From Betaproteobacteria bacterium (GTDB lineage Bacteria > Pseudomonadota > Gammaproteobacteria > Burkholderiales > SG8-39), in the NCBI GenBank assembly GCA_004297625.1, contig SCTY01000068.1:124001-188000 (forward strand): a DNA stretch of 64,000 nt, written 5' to 3'. Positions within the stretch are counted from its first letter, which is position 1; every line of letters starts with the position of its first letter. This document shows, one piece after another, positions 1 to 8,453 of this stretch. The notes beneath the pieces were generated by a model. It was not told where the DNA came from. It ran no database searches and saw only the letters and a program-made list of their open reading frames with translations. The translations under genes and the position numbers were made by a program.

Positions 1-570
1 GCTTCCGGTGCCGCGCAGCCCGCCCGCATGCCAGTTGTCGATCACCTTGTACTGCGACTTGTGCAGCAGAAAGATGCGCTGCTCGGGGGGCGCGGCCTCG
101 TCGAGGAAAGCGAGCCCGGCGAGCATGTTCCATTCGCTGGGAACCACGCCGCTCGAAAACGGCCAGCGGCCGGAGACCACGTAGCCGTCCTTCACCTTCT
201 TCGCCTTTGCCGCCGGGAAGACGAACGACGAGGCGATGAGCGCATCGCGCGAGGCGTCCCAGATCTCGTCCTGCGCCCGCTGCGGAAACATGCCGAGCAT
301 CATGTGGTGCGCGGCATAGTTCACCCACACCCACGACGTGGAAGCGCAGGCGCGCGCGAGCAGCGCGCCGAAAGTCACCACCGCCGCGAACTCGAGCTCG
401 GCGCCGCCTACGCGCCGCGGCTGATGAATGCGGTAAAGCTGCGCGTCATGAAAATCGCGCAGCGTCTCGTCCGGGAGGGTGCGCAGCTCCTCGGTGCGCG
501 CCGCGCGGCTGCGCAGCACCGGCAGAAGGGCTTCCGCCCTCGCCCACAGCTCGTCATGCGTGGGCGGCAT
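1..570 (-). CDS. Acyl-CoA-dehydrogenase-fold flavin monooxygenase (C-terminus off window)
   Basis: The gene runs off the left edge; 190 codons are visible without a stop. My translation from the ATG at 570 begins MPPTHDELWARAEALLPVLR and contains the stretches WVNYAAHHMMLGMFPQRAQ and GYVVSGRWPFSSGV. These resemble the N-terminal and middle domains of two-component flavin monooxygenases of the HsaA/DszC/HpaB-oxygenase type, which share the acyl-CoA dehydrogenase fold and use reduced flavin from a partner reductase. Such enzymes hydroxylate aromatic or steroid substrates, but the substrate here cannot be read. The start lies inside the 3' end of the deacetylase gene (17-base overlap), so the two are probably translated from one leftward mRNA. 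An authentic acyl-CoA dehydrogenase is the main alternative. Confidence 0.75.
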   Translation of the reverse strand, partial: MPPTHDELWARAEALLPVLRSRAARTEELRTLPDETLRDFHDAQLYRIHQPRRVGGAELEFAAVVTFGALLARACASTSWVWVNYAAHHMMLGMFPQRAQDEIWDASRDALIASSFVFPAAKAKKVKDGYVVSGRWPFSSGVVPSEWNMLAGLAFLDEAAPPEQRIFLLHKSQYKVIDNWHAGGLRGTGS

Positions 571-1426
571 TGAACCAGTCCAGGATCTGCGCGCCCGTCC
601 AGAGCTTCACGCCGGGCCGCTGCACGATGTACTCGTAGAGCTTCTCGAGGTAGCCGATGCGGTGCGGCGCGCCGCTGATATATGGGTGCACGCTGATCGC
701 CATGACGCGCGCGGTGCGCTCGCCGTCCAGGTACAGCCGGTCGAACTGGTCGATGCCGCGGCGCAGCCATTCCTCGGAAGGATGGTTCTGCAGCGCCATC
801 ATGGCGATGTCGTTCATTTCCACCGTGTAAGGCACCGAAACGATCGGGCCGCTCGCCGTCTGGATGCGCACCGGCTGGTCGTCGAGCACCCAGTCGGCCA
901 CGTATTCGATGCCCGCCTCGGCGAGCCAGTCGATGGTGTCGTAAGTTTCCGTGAGGCCCGGGCTTTCCCAGCCGCGCGGCGCCTTGCCGGTGAATTGCTT
1001 GATGGCGGCCATCGTGTCGTGGATGGCTTTTTTCTGGTCCTCGAGGTGATGCATCGGGCGCTGAATGTAGCCGTGCCCCATGAATTCCCAGCCCGCCTCG
1101 AGCGCCGCCTGCGCGACGCGGGGATAGCTCTTGCACACCGAACCGTTGATCGCGAGCGTCGCCTTCAGGGCATGTTTTCTCAGGACCTCCACGAAGCGCC
1201 AGAATCCCACTCGCATCCCGTACTCGTGCCACGCCCAGTTGGGAAGGTCGGGCAGCAGCGGCTGCCCATACGGCGGCGGCAGCACGGTGCGCGGCATCGC
1301 GCGCTCGATCGCCCATTCCTCGACGTTGACGATCGTCCACACGGCAACGCGCGCGCCGTCGGGCAGCCTGAGCGGCGGCCGGTCTACGATGGCGGAGTAC
1401 GGAACGCGCTCCCTGGGTAATTTCAT
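554..1426 (-). CDS. Polysaccharide deacetylase family protein, PuuE/allantoinase-like
   Basis: The protein has about 290 residues. It resembles the NodB-fold group that includes PuuE-type allantoinases, with a GHGYIQRPM motif near the middle and a conserved ISVHPYISG near the C-terminus; these proteins are metal-dependent hydrolases of C-N bonds. I chose the ATG at 1426 because GAGG sits about ten bases upstream. An ATG seven codons earlier, at 1447, is possible but lacks a clear ribosome site. The gene is followed on the same strand by an overlapping flavin monooxygenase and is divergent from the TAXI-TRAP genes, which suggests a small catabolic operon. The substrate is unknown; the usual amidohydrolase or acetyl-ester roles are only inferred from the family. 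Confidence 0.8.
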   Translation of the reverse strand: MKLPRERVPYSAIVDRPPLRLPDGARVAVWTIVNVEEWAIERAMPRTVLPPPYGQPLLPDLPNWAWHEYGMRVGFWRFVEVLRKHALKATLAINGSVCKSYPRVAQAALEAGWEFMGHGYIQRPMHHLEDQKKAIHDTMAAIKQFTGKAPRGWESPGLTETYDTIDWLAEAGIEYVADWVLDDQPVRIQTASGPIVSVPYTVEMNDIAMMALQNHPSEEWLRRGIDQFDRLYLDGERTARVMAISVHPYISGAPHRIGYLEKLYEYIVQRPGVKLWTGAQILDWFNAAHA

Positions 1427-1518
1427 CTCAGCCTCGATTTGGCGCATGCGATCCTACTTGATTGTCGCCGCCTCGGCTTGGGGTAGACTCGCTAGACCTT
1501 CTCAGGAGGAGGGCTCGC

Positions 1519-2475
1519 ATGAACGCGTTTCGCATCTCGGCCGCCGCGGCGGCGCTCGCATTTTCCGCAGTCGCTGGCGCGCAGACGGTCGGCTTCGCGA
1601 CGCTGCCGCCCGGCTCGATCCTGCATGCGCAGGCATCGGTCATCGCCAAGGCGGTGCAGGATCATTCCAAGCTTCAGGTGCGCGTCATCGGCTACGGAGG
1701 CGATACCGGCATCCTGGAGTCAGTCGCCTCGAAGAAGGCCGATTTCTGGCTGCTCGACGTCGGCGAAAGCGCCGATGCCTTCCACGGCCGCGGCACGTGG
1801 AAAGGCAATGCGAAACCCAACCTGCGCACCGCGATCACGATGTACGGCTTCCAGATGGCGTTCTGGGTGCGCAAGGACTCGAACATCAACGCGATCGCCG
1901 ATCTGAAGGGCAAGCGCGTGCCCGCCGAGTGGGTGCAGCAGACCGGAGTCATCCCGCACACCACGGCGGTGCTGGCGGCGGGCGGCATCACCTACAACGA
2001 TGTCGTGAAGGTGCCCGAAGTGAACGTGGTGCGCGCCGCCGACGACTTCAAGGCCGGCAAGCTCGACCTGCTGTTCTTCGCGGTCGGCGCGCCGAAAGTC
2101 GCGGAGGTGGCCGCGTCGGTCGGCGGGCTGCGCCTGCTGCCGATGAGCCCGCTGCCGGACTCGGAGGCGCGCATGAAGAAAGTGCGCCCCGAGTACTACT
2201 ACTCCACCGTGAGGCCGGCGCCGCACATAGCCGGAGTCGACGCCCCCTCGCCGGTGCAGACCATCGACGTGGTGGTCGGCGTCGGCGCGCACGTGCCCGA
2301 CGCCGTCGTGTACCAGTTCGTGAAGGCCATGCGCGAGAACAAGAAGGACCTCGTCGCCGGTCATCCGAACTTCAACCAGTTCGATCCGACCGAAGCCGGC
2401 AAAGTGCAGCAGAGCCTGCCGCACCACCCCGGAGCGATCAGGTACTTCAAGGAAGCAGGAATCTGGAAAGGCTAG
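1519..2475 (+). CDS. TAXI-family TRAP transporter solute-binding protein
   Basis: A periplasmic receptor of 318 residues. The N-terminus, MNAFRISAAAAALAFSAVAGA, is a typical Sec signal peptide with cleavage expected near AGA-QT. The mature part starts VGFATLPPGSILHAQASVIAK, the characteristic opening of the TAXI (immunogenic protein) receptors that feed fused TRAP permeases. The ATG at 1519 is chosen because AGGAGGAGG lies just upstream; a start at 1462 would add residues before the signal peptide. The permease gene begins within the last codons of this gene, so the pair is translationally coupled. The likely ligand is an organic acid, possibly aromatic given the Rieske oxygenase that follows. 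Confidence 0.9.
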   Translation: MNAFRISAAAAALAFSAVAGAQTVGFATLPPGSILHAQASVIAKAVQDHSKLQVRVIGYGGDTGILESVASKKADFWLLDVGESADAFHGRGTWKGNAKPNLRTAITMYGFQMAFWVRKDSNINAIADLKGKRVPAEWVQQTGVIPHTTAVLAAGGITYNDVVKVPEVNVVRAADDFKAGKLDLLFFAVGAPKVAEVAASVGGLRLLPMSPLPDSEARMKKVRPEYYYSTVRPAPHIAGVDAPSPVQTIDVVVGVGAHVPDAVVYQFVKAMRENKKDLVAGHPNFNQFDPTEAGKVQQSLPHHPGAIRYFKEAGIWKG

Positions 2476-4382
2476 TTCAGGGAGCGCTGGCCGCGCTCCT
2501 CATCGCCGGTTCGATCGCGTGGTCGCTGGATCTGTTCCGGCCGATCGGGCTGGTGCTCTTCGCCGAGCAGTTCGCCGCCGCGGCCTTCGGCATCGGGCTT
2601 TCGCTCACCTTCCTGAGATTCCGGCGGCGCAATCGGCCCGTCGCCGAAGCCGGGCAGGCCGGCGAGGAACAAGCGGTTCCCGGGTACGACTGGGCGTTCG
2701 CGGCGATCGCGCTGCTGGTCTGCGGCTATGTGACCGTCAACTTCCCGCGCCTTACCGCCGGCTCGGGGGGCGACGTCAGTATCGAGGCGCTGGTGCTTTC
2801 GATCACCATCACGCTGCTAGTGATCGAGGCGACGCGCCGCACGATCGGCTGGTCGCTCGTCATCATCCTGCTCGCCCTTGCCGGCTACGTGCTGATAGGG
2901 CACCTGGTTCCCGGTGAGCTGCAGACGCGCAAGGTGGAATTAGGCGAGCTTCTCGCCTATCTCAACCTCGACAACAACGGGCTGCTCGGTATCGTGCTGC
3001 AGATCACGGTCATCGTGATCATTCCGTTCGTGCTTATGGGCCAGCTCCTGATGCGCTCGGGCGGCTCAGGGTTCTTCAACGATCTCGCGATCGCGCTGAT
3101 GGGGCGCTACCGCGGCGGACCGGCCAAGATGGCGGTCGTCGGTTCGAGCCTGTTCGGCATGATTTCCGGCGTTGCCGCGGCCAATACGGTGGCCGTCGGC
3201 ATCGTCACCATTCCGCTGATGAAGCGTTCCGGCATGCCGGCGAAGCTCGCGGCGGCCGTGGAAGCCTGCGCATCGAACGGCGGGCAGCTGATGCCGCCGG
3301 TAATGGGTGCGGTCGCCTTCGTCATGGCCGACTTCCTGCAGATTCCCTACAAGGAAGTGGCGATCGCCGCGATCCTGCCGTCGGTGATGTACTACGCGGC
3401 GCTGTTCATCCAGGCCGATCTGGAAGCGGCGCGCTACGGCTTCGGCAAGGTCGAGGAAAGCAGGATCCCCCGCCTGGCGAAGGTGCTCGCCTCCGGGTGG
3501 CTGTTCATCGCGCCTTTCGCAGTGCTCGTGTACACCATGTTCTGGCTGAACCTCGAGCCGGAATATTCGGCGATGGCGGCGAGCGCAGCGATCGTCGCGC
3601 TCGGCTTCGCGTTCGGCTACCAGGGCCAGCGCATGAAGCTGCGCGACCTGTGGCTCGCGGTGGTCAACACCGCAGCCGGGTTGTGCGAAATCCTGGTGAT
3701 CTCGGCCGCCGCCGGATTCATCATGGGACTGTTCCAGGTGAGCGGCCTTGCGTTCGCCTTCGCCGCCTACCTCGTCGATCTCGGCGGGCACAATCTGATC
3801 GGCCTGCTGGCTCTCGCCGCGGTGGTGAGCATCATCCTCGGGATGGGACTGCCGACGATCGGCGTGTACGTGATGCTCGCCATTCTGGTTGCGCCCGCGC
3901 TCGTCAAGGTGGGCGTTGCGCCGCTGTCCGCGCACCTCTTCATTCTGTACTTCGGCATGATGTCGCTCATCACGCCGCCCGTCGCACCGGCGGCGTACGT
4001 CGCCGCGGCGATCGCCGGATCTCCTTCGATGGCGACCGGCTGGACCGCGATGCGCTTCGGCTGGGCGTCCTACATCGTGCCGTTTCTTTTCATCTATTCG
4101 CCGGCGATCCTCATGCGGGGCAGCTTGTTCGACATCGCGGTCGTCACGCTCACCTCGCTCGCCGGCATATGGCTCATCTGCGCGGCCATGACCGGCTATT
4201 TCAAGCGCGTGCTGCCCTATTGGACGCGAGTGGCGTTCACGGCGGCCGGCGCGATGCTGCTGCTTCCGCACCAGGTTTCCTCGATGGTGCTCGCGCTCAA
4301 CGTCGCCGGCGCCGTGGTCGGTATCGCGTCGATCGCTTACGAATTCAGGAAGGGAAAGGAGCTTGCCTATGTTCGTGCGTAA
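2463..4382 (+). CDS. TRAP transporter fused permease (4TM+12TM)
   Basis: About 639 residues of almost continuous hydrophobic segments, with the DctM-type signature GMGLPTIGVYVMLAILVAPAL (split here only by context) and LITPPVAPAAYVAAAIAG in the C-terminal part. Together with the TAXI receptor it forms a sodium-driven secondary uptake system in the inner membrane. No ATG, GTG or TTG exists in frame at the expected N-terminus. The best-placed candidate is a CTG at 2463, giving LERLVQGALAALLIAGSIAW, which matches the usual beginning of the family and overlaps the receptor stop. Translation may depend on termination of the upstream gene. The Rieske oxygenase start overlaps the 3' end by 14 bases. 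Confidence 0.85.
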   Translation: MERLVQGALAALLIAGSIAWSLDLFRPIGLVLFAEQFAAAAFGIGLSLTFLRFRRRNRPVAEAGQAGEEQAVPGYDWAFAAIALLVCGYVTVNFPRLTAGSGGDVSIEALVLSITITLLVIEATRRTIGWSLVIILLALAGYVLIGHLVPGELQTRKVELGELLAYLNLDNNGLLGIVLQITVIVIIPFVLMGQLLMRSGGSGFFNDLAIALMGRYRGGPAKMAVVGSSLFGMISGVAAANTVAVGIVTIPLMKRSGMPAKLAAAVEACASNGGQLMPPVMGAVAFVMADFLQIPYKEVAIAAILPSVMYYAALFIQADLEAARYGFGKVEESRIPRLAKVLASGWLFIAPFAVLVYTMFWLNLEPEYSAMAASAAIVALGFAFGYQGQRMKLRDLWLAVVNTAAGLCEILVISAAAGFIMGLFQVSGLAFAFAAYLVDLGGHNLIGLLALAAVVSIILGMGLPTIGVYVMLAILVAPALVKVGVAPLSAHLFILYFGMMSLITPPVAPAAYVAAAIAGSPSMATGWTAMRFGWASYIVPFLFIYSPAILMRGSLFDIAVVTLTSLAGIWLICAAMTGYFKRVLPYWTRVAFTAAGAMLLLPHQVSSMVLALNVAGAVVGIASIAYEFRKGKELAYVRA

Positions 4383-5403
4383 CGCCTGGTACGTCGCCGC
4401 CTGGGATCACGAAATCGGCCGGGACATGCGCCGGCGCATCCTGTTGAACGAGCCGGTCGTGCTTTACCGGCGCGAGGACGGCAAGCCGGCTGCGCTCGAA
4501 GATCGCTGCTGCCATCGCCAGGCGCCGCTCTCCATGGGCAAGCTGAAGGGCGACATCGTCGAGTGCCCTTACCACGGGCTGCAATTCGATCCCTCCGGTG
4601 CATGCGTGCGCGTACCGAGCCAGGAACGCATTCCGCCCTCGGCGAAGGTGCGCTCTTATCCCGTCATCGAGAAGAACCATTGGATCTGGATCTGGCTCGG
4701 CGAACCGGCGCAGGCCGATCCCGCGCTGATCGAGGATTTCCACTGGATGGACGATCCGGGCTGGGGCTTCGGCGGCAGCTACCTGCATGTCGAGGCAAAC
4801 TATCTGCTGCTCGTCGAGAACCTTCTCGATACGACGCATCTCCCGTTCCTGCACCCGGGCACGCTCGGCACGGATGCATTCGCGAAGTCGGAGTTCGAGG
4901 TGACGCGCGAAGGCGATCGGATCAAAGTCGCGCGCTGGCTCATGGACAAGCCGCCCGCGCCGTTCCACAAGCAGATGGGCGGATTTCCCGACGGCATGAA
5001 CGTCGATCGCTGGCAGATCGCCCATTTCGGCCCGCCGTCGTTCGTCAAGCTCGATGTCGGCTCGGCGCCCGCCGGCGCCGGCGCCCGCCAGGGCGACCGC
5101 AGCAAGGGCATGAACATGTGGAACCTCAACGCGATCACGCCCGAGACGGAGAAGACGGCGCACTACTTCTACGCGCAGGCCTACAACTTCAAGCTGGACC
5201 AGCGCTGGATCTCGGACCTGGTGAAAGCCCAGGTGACCAGGGCGTTCCTCGAAGACATGGCGATGATCAAGGCGCAGCAGATCAACATGGACCTCGGGCC
5301 AGTTCCCGTTGTGAATCTCGGCCAGGACAAGGCCTGGGTCGCCATGCGCCAGATCGTCGCCCGGCTGGTTTCCGAGGAGACTGGCCAGGCAAAGGCCGCC
5401 TGA
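4369..5403 (+). CDS. Rieske non-heme iron oxygenase, vanillate-demethylase-like
   Basis: A 344-residue oxygenase alpha subunit. The Rieske [2Fe-2S] ligands are visible as Cys47-x-His49 and Cys66-x2-His69. The mononuclear iron site is the DTTHLPFLH stretch (Asp154, His157, His162). The overall length and the opening MFVRNAWYVAAWDHEIG are those of the VanA/ring-hydroxylating family, whose members O-demethylate or hydroxylate aromatic acids using a separate reductase. No reductase is present nearby. The ATG at 4369 has AGGAG eight bases upstream and lies within the end of the TRAP permease gene, so uptake and oxidation genes form one operon. The exact substrate is not determinable. Confidence 0.9.
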   Translation: MFVRNAWYVAAWDHEIGRDMRRRILLNEPVVLYRREDGKPAALEDRCCHRQAPLSMGKLKGDIVECPYHGLQFDPSGACVRVPSQERIPPSAKVRSYPVIEKNHWIWIWLGEPAQADPALIEDFHWMDDPGWGFGGSYLHVEANYLLLVENLLDTTHLPFLHPGTLGTDAFAKSEFEVTREGDRIKVARWLMDKPPAPFHKQMGGFPDGMNVDRWQIAHFGPPSFVKLDVGSAPAGAGARQGDRSKGMNMWNLNAITPETEKTAHYFYAQAYNFKLDQRWISDLVKAQVTRAFLEDMAMIKAQQINMDLGPVPVVNLGQDKAWVAMRQIVARLVSEETGQAKAA

Positions 5404-5429
5404 GCTTTCAGAGGCGTCAGGCACCGGAG

Positions 5430-5620
5430 CGGGCGTGCTCATGTCGACCTGTCCGCCGAGCGTGTCGGCAAGCGCAGGGCCGCCGCCGGCGGAGGCGTAG
5501 CTCAGCTTGCCGGGGCTCGCTCGGGCGAGGCGCACCAGCTCGTCGCTGCGCGGCGAGGGGCCCCACGATCAGGCGCGCCATGATGTCGACGCTGCCTCCC
5601 GGAGGGAACGGCGCGCTCAT
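5430..5620 (-). pseudogene. Relic of a Bug/TctC-type tripartite tricarboxylate receptor gene
   Basis: Two pieces of a Bug-family periplasmic receptor survive on the minus strand. The first, from 5620, reads APFPPGGSVDIMARLIVGPL, the hallmark segment near the mature N-terminus. The second, in another frame ending near 5430, reads DELVRLARASPGKLSYASAG followed by GGQVDMS, which lies about a hundred residues later in intact proteins. The part between, the signal peptide and the whole C-terminal half are missing, so the gene is dead through internal deletion and frameshift. It is the only trace of a tripartite tricarboxylate system here. Confidence 0.75.
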
Positions 5621-5651
5621 CGCAGCATCTTCAGCATGAGTGCTCCTGCGT

Positions 5652-6704
5652 TTATGCGAGCCTTTGCAGCAGCGCCGCTCCGAAATCCCGCGTGCCGAGC
5701 GCGCCGCCGAGATCGCGGGTGCGCGTTTTCGGGTCGTGAAGCAGGCCGGCCAGCGCTTCCTCCAGCGCCGCCTGCGCGCGCAGATAACCCTGCGCCGAGT
5801 GCCTGTCCCCAAGCCAGCCGAGAAGCATGCCGGCCGAAAGCAGCAAAGAGCACGGGTTCGCGAGGTCCTTGCCGGCGATGTCGGGCGCCGAGCCGTGCTG
5901 CGCCTGCGCCATGCAGTGCTCGTCGCCGGCATTGATCGATCCCGCGAGCCCAAGCCCTCCCGCCAGCTCGGTCGCCTCGTCGGACAGTATGTCGCCGTAC
6001 ATGTTCGTCGTCACGACGACGTCGAAGCGGGCCGCGTCGCGCACGAGCAGCGCCGCCATCGAGTCCACGAGCTGTTCTTCGTAAGAGACGTCCGGGTATT
6101 CCTGCGCGACGCTCCTCACCTCGCGCAGGAACAGTCCTTCGCCCATCCTCAGCACGTTGGCCTTGTGCACGGCGGTCACCTTGCGGCGGCGCCTGCGTGC
6201 CAGGCGAAACGCAACCTGCGCGATACGCCGCGACGCCCGTGCGCTGATCTTGCGAACGGAGAGCGCGAGGTCCGGCGTCGGCATGAACTCGCCGCTTCCC
6301 TGGTGCATGTTGCGATCCGCGTAGAACCCTTCGGTGTTCTCGCGCACGATGACCAGGTCCATCCTGGTGCGGCCCCAATGCGCGAGTCCCTCATAGCAGC
6401 GGCTCGGGCGTACGTTCGCGTAGAGATCGAGCGCGATGCGCAGCCCGCCCGACGGATTGCGCGCGCCCGGCGGGTAGTCATGATGAGACACCGGGCCGAG
6501 AATGAAGCCGTCGGCGGCGCGGCAAGCTTCGAGCACCTCGGCCGTCAGAGTTTCGCCGCAGCGCTTCAGGCTGGCCAGGCCGACTTCGCGGCGCTCGATG
6601 CGCAGATCCAGGCCGAAGCGCTTGTCGAGCCGCTCGAGGGCCGCGAGCGTGACTGCGGTAATCTCCGGTCCGATGCCGTCGCCTGCGAGCGCAAGGAGGT
6701 TCAT
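5652..6704 (-). CDS. Isocitrate/isopropylmalate dehydrogenase family protein
   Basis: About 350 residues of the beta-decarboxylating dehydrogenase fold. Visible landmarks are LALAGDGIGPEI at the N-terminus, LDLYANVRPSRCYEG (substrate arginines), DLVIVRENTEGFYADR, and NMYGDILSDEATELAGGLG, which holds the metal-binding aspartates. These enzymes oxidise a 2-hydroxy acid with NAD(P) and decarboxylate it. The family includes 3-isopropylmalate, tartrate/malate and homoisocitrate dehydrogenases, and the exact substrate cannot be told here. Its place beside catabolic genes rather than leu genes argues against a LeuB role. The start at 6704 (MNLLALAGDG) is preferred over an ATG 16 codons upstream because it fits the conserved N-terminus. 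Confidence 0.85.
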   Translation of the reverse strand: MNLLALAGDGIGPEITAVTLAALERLDKRFGLDLRIERREVGLASLKRCGETLTAEVLEACRAADGFILGPVSHHDYPPGARNPSGGLRIALDLYANVRPSRCYEGLAHWGRTRMDLVIVRENTEGFYADRNMHQGSGEFMPTPDLALSVRKISARASRRIAQVAFRLARRRRRKVTAVHKANVLRMGEGLFLREVRSVAQEYPDVSYEEQLVDSMAALLVRDAARFDVVVTTNMYGDILSDEATELAGGLGLAGSINAGDEHCMAQAQHGSAPDIAGKDLANPCSLLLSAGMLLGWLGDRHSAQGYLRAQAALEEALAGLLHDPKTRTRDLGGALGTRDFGAALLQRLA

Positions 6705-6713
6705 TCTTCTTTC

Positions 6714-6989
6714 ATGATATTGCCCGACCATGCCACCGATTGCCACATGCACGTCTTCGGGCCGTTCGAGCGCTTTCCCCTCGCGGCCGAGCGCGCGTGC
6801 TGGCGGGGCTGCAAGCGCTCGGAGCGCGCGGACGGGCCGTGGCAGTGCTTTCCCAAGAAACTCCTTCAGTCGAGCTTGAAAGGCTGCACGAGGCGGGAGT
6901 GCGCGGCGTGCGGCTCCGAAGCGGTTCCCGACAGCGCGACGCAGCGCGCGGTCCTCGCGGACAATCCGGCAAGGCTCTACGGTTTCTGA
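6714..6989 (+). pseudogene. Amidohydrolase (TIM-barrel) gene remnant
   Basis: The 5' end encodes DCHMHVFGPFERFPLAAER, the metal-binding opening of amidohydrolase-2 proteins such as 2-pyrone-4,6-dicarboxylate hydrolase. The 3' end encodes RAVLADNPARLYGF, the standard C-terminus of the same family. Between them only about 60 codons remain, with middle-region similarity (VELERLHEAGVRGVRLRSG) in a different reading frame. A working enzyme needs about 270 residues, so this is a shrunken, frameshifted relic. It is divergent from the dehydrogenase gene with almost no gap. Confidence 0.75.
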
Positions 6990-7034
6990 AGCGGCACGGG
7001 TTTTGCATGAAGAGGCGCAAGGAGCGTACTCGCC

Positions 7035-7286
7035 ATGCCATTGCCCCTCGTGAGACTCGGCCTAGCTGCCGCCGCCGGCTACTACTTCTACAACCGGTAT
7101 CGCAAGTCGCGCGCGGCTGGCTCGCAGACCAACGCAAGCGACGCGGTCGACGACATCGAGCTCGGCTCGAATCCATCGAACGAAGAGAGGCTCGACGCCG
7201 GGGTGAAGGAAACCTTCCCGGCCAGCGACCCGGTCGCGGTCGGCAAGGCGGAAACCGCCTACGAGAAGAAGCAGCGCCTGGGCTAG
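7035..7286 (+). CDS. Small hypothetical protein with N-terminal hydrophobic segment
   Basis: An 83-residue protein starting MPLPLVRLGLAAAAGYYFYN, a short hydrophobic stretch that may anchor it in the membrane. It continues with an acidic, soluble tail containing KETFPASDPVAVGKAE. The ETFPASDP motif recurs in small uncharacterised proteobacterial proteins, from memory. A ribosome site (AAGGAG) lies about ten bases before the ATG. A palindromic repeat with a downstream T-run directly follows the stop codon and may end the transcript. Function is unknown. Confidence 0.65.
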   Translation: MPLPLVRLGLAAAAGYYFYNRYRKSRAAGSQTNASDAVDDIELGSNPSNEERLDAGVKETFPASDPVAVGKAETAYEKKQRLG

Positions 7287-7290
7287 ATGA

Positions 7291-7318
7291 TGGGGTCAGA
7301 GCATTTGCTCTGACCCCA
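7291..7318. repeat. Dispersed palindrome, type A (GGGGTCAGAGC arms)
   Basis: A perfect inverted repeat with 11-base arms GGGGTCAGAGC and GCTCTGACCCC around the loop ATTT, extended by one T-A pair. The same element occurs at 48570-48595 (loop AAAT) and 59052-59083. On the plus strand it is followed by a run of six T residues, so it could act as a terminator for the small gene at 7035. On the minus strand it supplies the last codons and the stop of the LLM monooxygenase gene. Confidence 0.9.
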
Positions 7319-8453
7319 GTTTTTTGAGACTGGGCATGACGTCCTGCGCGAAGCGCTCCATGTTGCGGCGCGTGAGCTCGCCCGGCAGCGTGCCGAACTG
7401 GCACATGACGAGCAGGTTGCCGAAGCGCATGTCGTTCCAGTAGCGCTCGAACGCGCCGCGCACCGTCGCGGCGCTGCCGCAGACGAAAAGACCGAGGTCG
7501 ATCGCCTGGTCGATGTGGATGTCGCCGAACATCTGCGCCTTGGCCTTCATCACGTTCTTGTACGACTCGCGCGACGTGTAGCCGGGCGGCAGCAGCATCT
7601 CGAGCGGCATCCTTACGAACACGTTGCGGAAGGCTTCAAAGTGTGGCTTGGCCTCCGCCCTCGCCTTCTCGTCCGTTTCCCCCACATAAACCGGCACCGC
7701 CCAGCCGAGCTGGCTGTCCTTCGCCGCGTATCCGTATTCATTACAGCGGTCGCGGTACATCTTGAGATAGCGCTCGACCACTTTCGAAGGGCTGAAGGTC
7801 TGAAGGTACGTGTAGCGCCGGTCGGGGTGCGAAGCCCAGTCGATCGTTTCCCTGCTTCCCTGCGAGGGGATCCAGATCGGCGGGTGCGGCTTCTGGAACG
7901 GCCGCGGCCACAGGTTCACGTAATTCACGTTGTAATGCTTGCCCTGGAACGCGAACGGCCCGGGTTCGGTCCACGCGCGCACGATCAGGTCGTGCGCCTC
8001 GTGGAAGCGGTCGTGCGAGATCGTCGGGTTGACGCCGAACGTGTGGTACTCGGCGCCGATGCCGCGCACGAAGCCGCTCACCAGCCGCCCGCCGCTGATC
8101 ACGTCGATCATCGCGTGCTCCTCGGCGATCGTGAGCGGATGGCTGCGCAGCGGCAGCGCGGAGCCAAGTATTGCGATCTTTACCCGGGAAGTTCTTCTGG
8201 CCAACGCAGATGCGGTGACGATCGGCGAAGGCATCAGGCCGTACGCGGTCTGGTGATGCTCGTTCACCGAGATGGCGTCGAAGCCGAGCGTTTCGCCGTA
8301 TTCGAGCTCGTCGAGATAGCGGTTGTAGAGCTGATGGCCCTTCTGCGGGTCGAAATGCCGGTTCGGCAGCTTCACCCAGACGGTGCCGTTCTTGCGGCCG
8401 GCCTCCAGGTCGAGCTCGGCGTACGGCATGAGGTGGAACAGGACTATTTGCAT
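7296..8453 (-). CDS. LLM-class flavin-dependent monooxygenase (luciferase-like)
   Basis: A 385-residue TIM-barrel oxidoreductase of the bacterial luciferase superfamily. It starts MQIVLFHLMPYAELDLE and contains FDAISVNEHHQTAYGLMPSP and GRLVSGFVRGIGAEYHTFGV, regions that bind reduced FMN in the family. Such enzymes insert oxygen into a wide range of substrates, so no specific reaction is assigned. The start overlaps the 3' end of the alpha/beta hydrolase gene by ten bases, which indicates one leftward operon with metF at its head. The final residues LGSEQML and the TGA stop are encoded inside a dispersed palindrome, so the original C-terminus has probably been replaced. Confidence 0.88.
   Translation of the reverse strand: MQIVLFHLMPYAELDLEAGRKNGTVWVKLPNRHFDPQKGHQLYNRYLDELEYGETLGFDAISVNEHHQTAYGLMPSPIVTASALARRTSRVKIAILGSALPLRSHPLTIAEEHAMIDVISGGRLVSGFVRGIGAEYHTFGVNPTISHDRFHEAHDLIVRAWTEPGPFAFQGKHYNVNYVNLWPRPFQKPHPPIWIPSQGSRETIDWASHPDRRYTYLQTFSPSKVVERYLKMYRDRCNEYGYAAKDSQLGWAVPVYVGETDEKARAEAKPHFEAFRNVFVRMPLEMLLPPGYTSRESYKNVMKAKAQMFGDIHIDQAIDLGLFVCGSAATVRGAFERYWNDMRFGNLLVMCQFGTLPGELTRRNMERFAQDVMPSLKKLGSEQML

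Noticed and set aside
408..1340. Long open frames antisense or out of frame to the deacetylase gene
   Set aside because: They arise from high GC and show no domain signature; the overlapping deacetylase does.
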